This document shows, in pieces, positions 33,564 to 41,795 of a DNA stretch of 64,000 nucleotides (position 1 is the stretch's first letter; each line of letters opens with the position of its first letter). Position numbers and translations under genes: made by a program. The stretch is from Salinivirga cyanobacteriivorans (GTDB lineage: Bacteria; Bacteroidota; Bacteroidia; Bacteroidales; Salinivirgaceae): NCBI RefSeq assembly GCF_001443605.1, contig NZ_CP013118.1, forward strand, positions 876,225-940,224, read 5' to 3'. The notes under the pieces were generated by a model. The model did not search any database. It had not been told where the DNA came from and was given only the letters and a program-made list of their open reading frames with translations.

Positions 33564-33950
33564 AAAAATTAAATTTTAGTTTATAAAAATGGTATTTAGT
33601 TAATTTGTCTTCAAAGCCGAAAAAAATGCTTTTCCGATTCCGTATTTTGGTAGTTGCAATAGATGGTGAGTTTTGAAATTTTTTTTTTCAACTTTTTATG
33701 GAGAATAATGGAAAAAGACGAGCTATTGAATTATCTATTGTTTACGCTTAAAAAACCACCTACACTTTTTCTAGCTGATTTACAGCCACAAACACCTCAA
33801 GGCCACCCGACACACCTTATTTTTATTTAGTATAAATAAGAACATTGTTATGCTGTGTAACATATTGTCCGAAAACCTGATATACAGCATATCAGACAAT
33901 ATGAAAATGGTGCATGGTTTGATACCTTTACATAAAAAAACCGAGATACA
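33564..33950. other. 387-bp intergenic region upstream of the hydrogenase operon
   Basis: Shared upstream region of two divergent units. I see no gene. It holds a TGTTA-n7-TAACA palindrome (33846-33862) and a nested inverted repeat (33861-33903) near the operon start, described separately. Confidence 0.7.
33846..33903. promoter_or_regulatory. Candidate control region of the hydrogenase operon
   Basis: Two abutting symmetric elements: TGTTA-tgctgtg-TAACA (33846-33862), and CATATTGT (33861-33868) pairing with ACAATATG (33896-33903) with an inner CTGATAT / ATATCAG hairpin (33877-33895). They end 47 bp before the first gene. The first could be a Crp/Fnr-type operator, the second an operator or a leader RNA hairpin. 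Inference from symmetry and location only. Confidence 0.45.
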
Positions 33951-34292
33951 ATGACCATAACCACCCTCAGCGAAATAATCAAAGGAGATATTGCCAGTTA
34001 CACAAAGAATAAGGCTGATTTTAATTTTTGCTTTGCCTCAGATTTAATGAGTGATGTACTGCGGATTGATACAGACGAAATGTTGCTCCTTACAGGCCTT
34101 GCAAATATGCAGGCAATACGTACTGCAGAAATGGCCGATATTAACTGTATAATTTTGGCACGTGGCAAAAAAGCAACTGCCGAAATGGTTGAGCTGGCCG
34201 AAGAGAGCTACATCACCATTATTGAGAGCCCTTATTCAATGTTCCACATAGCCGGACTACTATTTCAAAACAACATTAAACCCTTGTTTTAA
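33951..34292 (+). CDS. DRTGG-domain protein (first of two)
   Basis: 113 residues, cytoplasmic. It looks like a stand-alone DRTGG domain, a small alpha/beta fold otherwise found attached to CBS domains, Pta and pyrophosphatases, where it may sense nucleotides or metabolites. Recognisable pieces: ASDLMSDVLRI, CIILARGKKATAEMVELAEE and IIESPYSMFHIAGLL. First gene of a long operon ending with hydrogenase subunits; its paralogue is at 36085. The pair may sandwich the iron-sulfur protein between them as a sensor (inference). Confidence 0.7.
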   Translation: MTITTLSEIIKGDIASYTKNKADFNFCFASDLMSDVLRIDTDEMLLLTGLANMQAIRTAEMADINCIILARGKKATAEMVELAEESYITIIESPYSMFHIAGLLFQNNIKPLF

Positions 34293-34294
34293 TT

Positions 34295-34708
34295 ATGAAA
34301 CTTGAGTTTACCATATCTGGTGGTGATTTTTCGAAAGCAGGTTTTGCTTCAAGTGAGGTAAAAAAAATGCTTAAGAAAATCAATGTGGAACCCAAAATTA
34401 TTAAAAGAGTGGTAGTTGCGCTCTATGAGGGAGAAGTAAATGTATGTGCCCATGCGTACAAAGGCAAAATAACGGTAGATATTGACGGTGCCATAATAAA
34501 AATGCAAATTAAAGATGAAGGGCCCGGGATTGAAAATATAGATGAAGCAATGAAAGAGGGTTACTCTACTGCCAGCGAAGCAGTAAGGGAAATGGGATTT
34601 GGTGCCGGTATGGGTTTGCCCAATATGAAAAAGAACGCAGACGAAATGCAAATTGAAAGCAAAGTGAATGAGGGTACAACAGTATCCATTTTGCACTATT
34701 TAAAATAA
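34295..34708 (+). CDS. RsbT/anti-sigma-type ATP-binding protein
   Basis: 137 residues with a single GHKL ATPase domain: N box YEGEVNVCAHAY (about 47-58), G1 box DEGPGI (about 72), G2 box GFGAGMGLPNMKK (about 104-116) and a final strand GTTVSILHYL. Lacks any His-phosphotransfer domain, so it resembles serine-protein kinases or anti-sigma factors such as RsbT/RsbW rather than a histidine kinase. It starts 2 bp after the DRTGG gene stop. Its target could be another protein of this operon. Confidence 0.85.
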   Translation: MKLEFTISGGDFSKAGFASSEVKKMLKKINVEPKIIKRVVVALYEGEVNVCAHAYKGKITVDIDGAIIKMQIKDEGPGIENIDEAMKEGYSTASEAVREMGFGAGMGLPNMKKNADEMQIESKVNEGTTVSILHYLK

Positions 34709-34715
34709 AAAGCTT

Positions 34716-36098
34716 ATGGAAGCACATTTTTTTCATCATGCACTCAAAATAAATCAGGATGTTTGCTACGGCTGCACACATTGCATGACGGTTTGTCCCA
34801 CAGAGGCCATTCGTGTTAAAGACGGCAAAGCATTCATATACGAACACAAATGCATTGATTGTGGAATGTGCATGAAAGCCTGCCCGGTCAATGCCATACA
34901 GGTGGAACAAGACGATTTCAACAATATATTTAAATACAAACACCGCGTGGCACTTTACCCAAGTGTACTTACCGGTCAGTTTCCTTCTAAATATTACGCT
35001 TCGCAAATTACAGCAGTAATGCTCGATTTAGGTTTCACCCACGCATTTGAGGTTGAGCATGGTGCTGATTTTTTGAAAAAAGAAGTTCCGAAATATCAAT
35101 TGGAAAGTGAATACAGGCCTGTAATATCGTCCTTTTGCCCGGCAATAATAAGGCTTATACAGGTAAAATTCCCATCGTTGGCAAACAATGTAATGCAGTT
35201 GAAGCCACCGGTTGATTTGGCTGCACAATTTTATCGCAAACACTTAACCGATCAGGGGATTGCAGACGAAGACATTGGTATATTTTACATCACTCCCTGT
35301 GCTGCAAAAATTGCAGCCATTAAGAGCCCGGTTGGAGAACCTGACTCACGCATTAATGGTGTAATTAACATGGATTTCATTTTCAATCGCATTTTCAGGG
35401 CGCTCAAACAGGGAAAAGGCAGTCACCGTGAATTACCCGACAAGCCCACTATGAGTCCGGAAGCATTGAAGTGGAGTCTGACCAACGGAGAAGCAGCACA
35501 TGCCAAAGGCCGAAGCATAGCCATAGATGGCGTTCACAATGCCATGGACTTCCTGGAGCAACTCGAAGATGAAGAAATATCGAACATAGACTTTATTGAA
35601 ATCAGGGCATGCGATGAAAGTTGTGCAGGAGGTATACTGAATACAAACAACCGCTTCCTTACAGTAGAGCGGCTTAAAATAAGGGCAGCACGTTACGAGG
35701 AAGACAAAGATAAAACAAGTGAGCGAAATCCGGTGCTGGATCAAAAAACTTACATGAAAGCAAACAGCCGCATTGGAGCTGTAAAACCCCGGTCAATGCT
35801 TAAGCTTGACGAAGACATGGCACGCGCACTGGTTAAAATGGAAAAAACACGTCGTTTGATGTGTTTCCTACCGGGAATTGATTGCGGCGCATGTGGCGCA
35901 CCAACATGTCAGGCACTTGCTGAAGACATTGTGCAACACAAAGCCGCATTGAGCGACTGTATTTTTATGCAAGCGCATATGCAAACCCACGGTAAAATGT
36001 CAAGAGCAACAGCCTATAAAAAAATTGAAACCATATGGGGCGAAAATCGCCTGCAAAAAAATTGTAAAAAGAAAGGAGCTGAAGATGAAAGTATCTGA
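34716..36098 (+). CDS. Iron-sulfur protein with H-cluster-like domain (likely non-catalytic)
   Basis: 460 residues. N-terminal 2x[4Fe-4S] ferredoxin (CYGCTHCMTVCP and CIDCGMCMKACP), then a region homologous to the [FeFe] hydrogenase large subunit, then a C-terminal four-Cys iron-sulfur domain (DCGACGAPTCQ, about 385-395). The three hydrogenase motifs are altered: SSFCPAI replaces TSCCPGW (the proton-relay Cys is Phe), ITPCAAK replaces MPCxxK, RACDESCAGG replaces MACPGGC. The four cubane-binding Cys are retained, but residues around the di-iron site are lost, so it probably carries a redox-sensing or relay cluster rather than evolving hydrogen. Confidence 0.85.
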   Translation: MEAHFFHHALKINQDVCYGCTHCMTVCPTEAIRVKDGKAFIYEHKCIDCGMCMKACPVNAIQVEQDDFNNIFKYKHRVALYPSVLTGQFPSKYYASQITAVMLDLGFTHAFEVEHGADFLKKEVPKYQLESEYRPVISSFCPAIIRLIQVKFPSLANNVMQLKPPVDLAAQFYRKHLTDQGIADEDIGIFYITPCAAKIAAIKSPVGEPDSRINGVINMDFIFNRIFRALKQGKGSHRELPDKPTMSPEALKWSLTNGEAAHAKGRSIAIDGVHNAMDFLEQLEDEEISNIDFIEIRACDESCAGGILNTNNRFLTVERLKIRAARYEEDKDKTSERNPVLDQKTYMKANSRIGAVKPRSMLKLDEDMARALVKMEKTRRLMCFLPGIDCGACGAPTCQALAEDIVQHKAALSDCIFMQAHMQTHGKMSRATAYKKIETIWGENRLQKNCKKKGAEDESI

Positions 36099-36420
36099 AA
36101 TAGTTGAAAAACTGGATCTAAAAGTTTTTGCCGGATCCAATAACCTGGATAGAGAAATATCGGGTGGTTACGTAAGCGACTTACTAAGCGATGTAATGGG
36201 TTTTTCAGGTGAAGGTAATGTATGGATAACCTTACAAACACACAAAAATGTAATGGCTATAGCCTCGCTCAAGGAGCATGCTGCAGTTATAATTGTAAAA
36301 GGTTTTCAACCTGACGAGGAAACCATTAAACATGCCAATGAAGAAGGAATTCCACTGTTGGGTTCGCATGAACCCACCTTTGAGCTTACGGGTAAAGTTT
36401 TTAACATGATCAAATCATAA
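36085..36420 (+). CDS. DRTGG-domain protein (second of two)
   Basis: 111 residues from the ATG at 36085, which has AAAGGAG at a good distance; it overlaps the preceding gene by 14 bp, and an upstream non-ATG extension is unlikely. Same fold as the protein at 33951: GGYVSDLLSDVMGF, WITLQTHKNVMAIASLKEHAAVIIVKG and EEGIPLLGSHEPTFELTG. Such stand-alone DRTGG pairs around an iron-sulfur protein recur in anaerobes beside hydrogenase genes (recollection, to be checked). Role inferred as ligand sensing. Confidence 0.72.
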   Translation: MKVSEIVEKLDLKVFAGSNNLDREISGGYVSDLLSDVMGFSGEGNVWITLQTHKNVMAIASLKEHAAVIIVKGFQPDEETIKHANEEGIPLLGSHEPTFELTGKVFNMIKS

Positions 36421-36429
36421 ACAGGCAAT

Positions 36430-37170
36430 ATGCAGTCCTTCAAAGCAGATTTACATACCCACACTGTACTTTCACCATGCGGAAGTCTTGAAATGAGCCC
36501 CGCGCGCATTATCGAGAAAGCCGTTAAGGAAGGTATCGATTTATTGGGTATTACTGATCATAACAGCACATTAATGTGCCGTGTTGTGGCTGAAGTGGCT
36601 GCAGAACAAAACATTAGTATTTTACCCGGTGCAGAAATCAACACAAAAGAGGAAGTACATTGCCTTACCTTTTTTCAGGACTGGAAAACACTGGAAACTT
36701 TTCAGCAGTATCTGGACCAACATCTTATTCATATTCCCAATGATCCGAACCGGTTTGGATACCAGGTAGTTGTTGATCGCAATGAACAAATCCTGCAGGA
36801 AGTAGACAGTTTGCTAATTGCAAGCCTTGATCAAAGCCTTGATGAGGCTGCAAAGGTTGTACATAGTTTAGGAGGCATATTTATTCCAGCCCATGTTGAC
36901 AGACCAAATAATAGTATTACTTCACAATTGGGATTTATACCTGAAAACCTTGATGCTGATGCACTGGAAATATCAAAATTCACAACCCTAAATGAAATAA
37001 AAAAACTACAACCCAATGTAGATGCTTTCAGCATAATTCAAAGCTCCGATGCACATTTCATTGACAATATTGGCGATATATCGTGTTGTTTTCACATGGA
37101 ATCGCCAGACTTTGAAGAGGTAAAAATGGCCCTGGCCTGTAAAAACGGACGTAAAGTAACGCTGTTATGA
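36430..37170 (+). CDS. PHP-domain phosphoesterase
   Basis: 246 residues. Metal-binding motifs of the PHP superfamily: DLHTHTVLSPCG (motif 1, HTH), GITDHNSTLM (motif 2), GAEINTKEEVHCL, FIPAHVDRPNN and SSDAHFIDNIG. TrpH/YciV-like: these hydrolyse phosphate esters or RNA ends, often needing Mn2+. It lies between the DRTGG gene and an orphan HATPase gene with which it overlaps by four bases (ATGA). Its substrate in a hydrogenase operon is unknown; a nucleotide signal or protein phosphate are possibilities. Confidence 0.85.
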   Translation: MQSFKADLHTHTVLSPCGSLEMSPARIIEKAVKEGIDLLGITDHNSTLMCRVVAEVAAEQNISILPGAEINTKEEVHCLTFFQDWKTLETFQQYLDQHLIHIPNDPNRFGYQVVVDRNEQILQEVDSLLIASLDQSLDEAAKVVHSLGGIFIPAHVDRPNNSITSQLGFIPENLDADALEISKFTTLNEIKKLQPNVDAFSIIQSSDAHFIDNIGDISCCFHMESPDFEEVKMALACKNGRKVTLL

Positions 37171-37715
37171 AAGATTTATCGCAACACATACTCGATATAG
37201 CCAACAATTCAATAAGGGCAGGCGCCACACTAATACAGATCAGTATTACAGAGGAACCGGAAAAAGACCTTTACACCCTTATTATAGAAGATAACGGAAG
37301 TGGTATTCCAAAAGACAAAATTGAACAGGTTTGCGACCCGTTTTATACCAGCAGAACAACGAGAAAAGTAGGTCTAGGTATTCCTTTACTAAAACTCAAT
37401 GCCGAACGCACTGGCGGCTGGTTTTCACTGACTTCAGAAGAAGGTAAAGGCACCACAGTTAAAGCTGTTTTCAAACATAAAAGCGTGGACAGGCCCGCCA
37501 TTGGCGATATTTCGGGCACTCTAAGTATTGTTGCGGCAACAGACCCGAAAATTGACCTTGTATACATACATACCAATCAATCAAATGAATATATCTTTGA
37601 CAGCAGAACAATAAAAACAGAATTAGGCGACATATTACTGTCCAATCCAAAAATAATGAGATTTATAGACGAAATGATCTCAGAGAACTTAGAATCAATA
37701 AATTATACCAAATAA
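37167..37715 (+). CDS. Orphan GHKL ATPase (histidine-kinase-like ATP-binding domain)
   Basis: 182 residues beginning directly with the ATP-binding domain: N box QHILDIANNSIRAGAT, G1 box EDNGSGIPKD, F box CDPFYTSR, G2 box KVGLGIPLLK. There is no HisKA dimerisation or phospho-His region, and about 70 C-terminal residues have no recognised fold. The second ATPase of this operon and clearly different from the RsbT-like one at 34295. ATGA overlap with the PHP gene indicates coupled translation. Confidence 0.85.
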   Translation: MKDLSQHILDIANNSIRAGATLIQISITEEPEKDLYTLIIEDNGSGIPKDKIEQVCDPFYTSRTTRKVGLGIPLLKLNAERTGGWFSLTSEEGKGTTVKAVFKHKSVDRPAIGDISGTLSIVAATDPKIDLVYIHTNQSNEYIFDSRTIKTELGDILLSNPKIMRFIDEMISENLESINYTK

Positions 37716-37746
37716 CCATTTTTGTTTAAAACCAAAAGGAAATCAA

Positions 37747-38148
37747 ATGGCAAAAGTTAAATCATTAGCTGACTTGCGTAAGATGAAAGAAGAACTTCAA
37801 TCAAAAGTTCATCTTCGCGAAAAGGCTGACAACCCCGAATCACTGGTACAGGTAAAAGTAGGAATGGGTACATCAGGCATTGCATCTGGTGCCAAAGAAG
37901 TATTCAATTACCTGGTTGACGAACTTGAAAAGCGCAATATTGAAGCCATCGTTACCCAAACCGGCGATATGGGTTACAGCTATGCAGAACCAACAATTGA
38001 GGTTACTATGCCTGGCAGCGAGCCAGTTGTTTACGGATATGTAGACGTTAAAAAAGCCGATGAAATTATCGAAAAACACATTAAACATGGTCAATGGGTA
38101 GATGGAATTATACCGGCCAACTACAGAACCATTGAAGATAATAAATAA
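37747..38148 (+). CDS. NuoE-like thioredoxin-fold protein without cysteines
   Basis: 133 residues. Aligns with the [2Fe-2S] thioredoxin-like ferredoxin domain, but the usual ligands are replaced: GMGTSGIASG stands where GMGTCGIA(A)G is typical, and QTGDMGYSYAEP where a Cys-x3-Cys stretch is expected. The protein contains no cysteine at all, so it cannot hold the iron-sulfur cluster. It precedes HydB by 13 bp; HydD-type proteins occupy the same place in some hydrogenase operons. Probably structural or an assembly subunit. Confidence 0.72.
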   Translation: MAKVKSLADLRKMKEELQSKVHLREKADNPESLVQVKVGMGTSGIASGAKEVFNYLVDELEKRNIEAIVTQTGDMGYSYAEPTIEVTMPGSEPVVYGYVDVKKADEIIEKHIKHGQWVDGIIPANYRTIEDNK

Positions 38149-38161
38149 GGAGGAACAAAGC

Positions 38162-39955
38162 ATGGCAAATTATAACATACAATTGCTGATTTGTGGCGGA
38201 ACCGGATGTCGCGCCTCATCGAGCAACCTGATCATTGATGAATTAAAGAACCAACTGGATGCCAACAACCTGGCGGAACAGGTACAGGTAGTTGAAACCG
38301 GGTGTTTTGGTTTTTGCGAAAAAGGCCCCATTGTAAAGGTATCGCCCGATAACACATTCTATACTCAGGTTAAACCTGAAGATGCCAAAGAAATAATAGA
38401 AGAGCATGTAATAAAAGGTCGTAAAGTAGAGCGTTTGCTTTATACCGATCCGGAAACGAAAAAACACATCAGCGACTCCAAAAACATGGAGTTTTATAAA
38501 AAGCAGGTGCGTATTGCATTGCGCAACTGCGGTTTTCTCGATCCTGAAAATATCGAGGAATATATTGGCCGTAACGGCTACGAAGCATTGGGTAAATGCC
38601 TGGCAGAGCTGAAGCCGGAAAATGTAATCGAAGAGGTTAAAGCCTCTGGCCTTCGAGGTCGTGGTGGCGGTGGATTCCCTACCGGATTAAAATGGCAATT
38701 TGCAGCTCAAAACGATGCTGACCAAAAATATGTTGTTTGTAATGCAGACGAAGGCGACCCTGGTGCATTTATGGACCGTTCCATCCTGGAAGGCGATCCA
38801 CACAGTGTATTGGAAGCAATGGCTATTTGTGGTTATGCCACCAATGCAAGCAAAGGATTAATCTACATCAGGGCAGAGTATCCCCTGGCTATTAAACGAT
38901 TAATTATTGCCATTAACCAGGCTCGCGAGTATGGTTTGCTTGGCGAAAAAATACTGGGAACCGATTTTAACTTCGATATTGAACTTCGCTATGGTGCAGG
39001 CGCATTTGTATGCGGAGAAGAAACAGCCCTGATTCACTCCATGGAAGGCGAACGCGGTGAACCTACCGTAAAACCACCTTTCCCCGCTGAATCTGGCTAC
39101 TGGGGCAAACCAACCAACGTAAATAACGTTGAAACATTTGCCAACATACCAGCTATCATTAATAAAGGTGCCAAATGGTTTACTTCCATCGGTACCGAGA
39201 AATCGCCCGGAACAAAAGTATTTGCACTTGCCGGAAAAATCAATAACGTAGGACTGATTGAAGTACCTATGGGCACAACATTACGAGAAGTTATTTTTGA
39301 AATTGGCGGTGGAATACAGCACGGTAAAAAATTCAAAGCCGTACAAACAGGTGGTCCTTCAGGTGGGTGCTTAACAGAAAAACACCTCGATACACCGATC
39401 GACTTTGACACACTAACTGCTGCAGGATCCATGATGGGATCCGGAGGTATGATTGTGATGGATGAAGACGACTGTATGGTAGCTGTATCTAAATTTTACC
39501 TTGATTTTACCGTAGAGGAATCTTGTGGTAAGTGTGCACCATGCCGTGTGGGTAACAAGCGATTGTACGAAGTGCTTGATAAAATTACACAAGGTAAAGG
39601 CACCGAAGAAGACCTTGAATTGCTCGACAACATGAGTCGTGTAATTAAAGATACAGCACTTTGTGGATTGGGTCAAACATCACCTAACCCGGTACTTTCG
39701 ACCCTGGAAAATTTCCGCAATGAATATGAAGAACACGTAAAAGATCACAAATGCCGTGCAGGTGCATGTAAAGACCTCATGCAGTATGTAATTGAAGCTG
39801 AAAACTGTGTAGGCTGTACAGCTTGTGCACGTGTTTGTCCGGTGGGTGCTATTACCGGCGAGCGTAAAGAGGTGCACCACATTGATCAGGCACTTTGTAT
39901 AAAATGCGGTGCATGTATCGAGAAATGTAAATTTAACGCCATTTTCATTCAATAA
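38162..39955 (+). CDS. hydB: NADH-dependent [FeFe] hydrogenase flavin subunit (HydB / NuoF-like)
   Basis: About 597 residues from the ATG at 38162, which has GGAGGAAC upstream; an in-frame upstream start would overlap the previous gene. Order: [2Fe-2S] thioredoxin-like domain (CGGTGCRASS, CFGFC), NuoF core with FMN/NADH site (GRGGGGFPTGLKW, about 165) and N3-like cluster ESCGKCAPCR (about 455), then two C-terminal [4Fe-4S] motifs (CVGCTACARVCP, CIKCGACIEKC). It oxidises NADH or bifurcates electrons to HydA. Cytoplasmic. Co-transcribed with HydA 16 bp downstream. Confidence 0.95.
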   Translation: MANYNIQLLICGGTGCRASSSNLIIDELKNQLDANNLAEQVQVVETGCFGFCEKGPIVKVSPDNTFYTQVKPEDAKEIIEEHVIKGRKVERLLYTDPETKKHISDSKNMEFYKKQVRIALRNCGFLDPENIEEYIGRNGYEALGKCLAELKPENVIEEVKASGLRGRGGGGFPTGLKWQFAAQNDADQKYVVCNADEGDPGAFMDRSILEGDPHSVLEAMAICGYATNASKGLIYIRAEYPLAIKRLIIAINQAREYGLLGEKILGTDFNFDIELRYGAGAFVCGEETALIHSMEGERGEPTVKPPFPAESGYWGKPTNVNNVETFANIPAIINKGAKWFTSIGTEKSPGTKVFALAGKINNVGLIEVPMGTTLREVIFEIGGGIQHGKKFKAVQTGGPSGGCLTEKHLDTPIDFDTLTAAGSMMGSGGMIVMDEDDCMVAVSKFYLDFTVEESCGKCAPCRVGNKRLYEVLDKITQGKGTEEDLELLDNMSRVIKDTALCGLGQTSPNPVLSTLENFRNEYEEHVKDHKCRAGACKDLMQYVIEAENCVGCTACARVCPVGAITGERKEVHHIDQALCIKCGACIEKCKFNAIFIQ

Positions 39956-39971
39956 GAGGAGGAATCTAGCA

Positions 39972-41753
39972 ATGGATACTATAAAAGTCACAATAGATAA
40001 CAGACAAATAGAGGTTCCCAAAGGGACCACAATCTATCATGCTGCCAAACAGCTAGGTATCGAAATCCCGGTACTTTGCTACATGGAGCTGGAAGATATG
40101 AACATAGAGAACAAGCCCGGCGGCTGCCGCATATGTGTGGTAGAAGTTGAAGGACGTCACAACCTGGCTCCCTCCTGCTCTACCCAGTGCAGCGACGGTA
40201 TGGTGGTAAAAACCCACACTACCCGCGTACTGAATGCACGCCGCACAGTACTTGAATTTATACTTTCCGACCACCCGAAAGACTGCCTTACCTGTGCTAA
40301 ATCAGGTCATTGTGAGTTACAAGACATGGCTATTAAACTCGGTGTGCGTAAAATTCACAACGAAGAGATTTCGGAAATGTCGACTTATAAAATCGACTAC
40401 TCACCATCTATAATTCGCGATCTTGATAAATGCATTATGTGCCGCCGCTGCGAAACTATGTGTAACGATGTACAAACTGTTGGTACACTTAGTGCCATCA
40501 ACCGCGGTTTCGAATCAGTTGTGTCACCAGCATTTGAAATGGATCTTGAGAAATCGACCTGTACTTATTGCGGACAGTGTGTGGCCGTTTGTCCTACTGG
40601 TGCGCTTACTGAAGTCGATCACACAACCAACGTACTCCGGGCTCTTGCCGATCCGAACAAAACCGTAGTGGTACAAACTGCACCTGCAGTACGTGCTGCA
40701 CTGGGTGAAGAATTTGGCCTGAATGCAGGAACACTGGTAACTGGAAAAATGGTTTCAGCGCTGCGACGCCTTGGATTCGATAAAGTTTTCGATACCGACT
40801 TTGCAGCAGACCTCACCATTATGGAAGAAGGCACAGAGCTGCTCGACAGACTTACCAAACACCTCAACGGTGATAAAGAAGTAAAACTACCTATATTGAC
40901 CTCTTGCTGTCCGGGATGGGTAAACTTCTTTGAAATGCAATTCCCTGACATGATCGATATACCATCGACAGCTCGCTCACCACAGCAAATGTTTGGCGCC
41001 ATTGCCAAGACATATTATGCCGACAAATTGAATGTGAAGCGCGACGACCTCATTGTAGTTTCAATTATGCCTTGCCTGGCTAAAAAGTACGAGGCTCAGC
41101 GCGATGAGTTTAAGGTAGAAGACAATCCGGATGTGGATTTCTCACTTTCAACACGCGAGCTCGCTCATTTAATAAAAGAAGCCAACATGGATCTGGAAAA
41201 TATGCCAGATGAGGATTTCGACAATCCACTAGGTGAATCAACCGGTGCCGGTGTAATATTTGGTGCTACAGGTGGTGTTATTGAAGCAGCTACACGTACG
41301 GCTTATGAACTACATACCGGTAAAAAACTCGACAAAGTAGACTTTGAACAGTTGCGCGGCATGGATGGTATTCGCGAAGCTAAAGTAGATTTCGACGGGC
41401 TGGAACTTAACATTGGCATTGCCCACGGATTAGGAAATGCACGTAAAATGCTTGAAGATATTCGCGATGGCAGGTCTCATTTTCATGCCATTGAGATTAT
41501 GGCCTGCCCGGGCGGATGTATCGGTGGCGGAGGACAACCACTGCACCATGGCGATTCTTCAATACTGAAGAAACGTATAGATGCCATTTATCGCGAAGAT
41601 TCAGGCAAAAAAATCCGTAAGTCGCATGAGAATCCAATGATTAAAGAACTTTACGAAAACTTCCTGGGTGCACCAATGAGTGAAAAAGCACACAAGTTGC
41701 TACATACACATTATAGCGACAGAAGGCCCAAAGTAAAACTGAAGGAAGAGTAA
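39972..41753 (+). CDS. hydA: [FeFe] hydrogenase catalytic subunit HydA
   Basis: About 593 residues from the ATG at 39972, with GAGGAGG upstream. Clusters in order: N-terminal [2Fe-2S] (LCYMELEDM, GGCRICVVEVEG), His-Cys cluster (HPKDCLTCAKSGHCELQ), two [4Fe-4S] (CIMCRRCETMC, CTYCGQCVAVCP), then the H-cluster domain with TSCCPGWVNFF (about 305), IMPCLAKKYEAQ and MACPGGCIGGGGQP (about 510), and the small-subunit segment at the C-terminus. All canonical residues are intact, so it is catalytically competent. Group A3-type: reversible H2 production with NADH and ferredoxin via HydB and HydC. Confidence 0.97.
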   Translation: MDTIKVTIDNRQIEVPKGTTIYHAAKQLGIEIPVLCYMELEDMNIENKPGGCRICVVEVEGRHNLAPSCSTQCSDGMVVKTHTTRVLNARRTVLEFILSDHPKDCLTCAKSGHCELQDMAIKLGVRKIHNEEISEMSTYKIDYSPSIIRDLDKCIMCRRCETMCNDVQTVGTLSAINRGFESVVSPAFEMDLEKSTCTYCGQCVAVCPTGALTEVDHTTNVLRALADPNKTVVVQTAPAVRAALGEEFGLNAGTLVTGKMVSALRRLGFDKVFDTDFAADLTIMEEGTELLDRLTKHLNGDKEVKLPILTSCCPGWVNFFEMQFPDMIDIPSTARSPQQMFGAIAKTYYADKLNVKRDDLIVVSIMPCLAKKYEAQRDEFKVEDNPDVDFSLSTRELAHLIKEANMDLENMPDEDFDNPLGESTGAGVIFGATGGVIEAATRTAYELHTGKKLDKVDFEQLRGMDGIREAKVDFDGLELNIGIAHGLGNARKMLEDIRDGRSHFHAIEIMACPGGCIGGGGQPLHHGDSSILKKRIDAIYREDSGKKIRKSHENPMIKELYENFLGAPMSEKAHKLLHTHYSDRRPKVKLKEE

Positions 41754-41795
41754 ATTTATCATTGACCAATTGTTAAAAAAATTAAACGTACAGAT

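Noticed and set aside
34716-36098. Second catalytic [FeFe] hydrogenase
   Set aside because: Key residues around the di-iron site are replaced; only cubane Cys remain.
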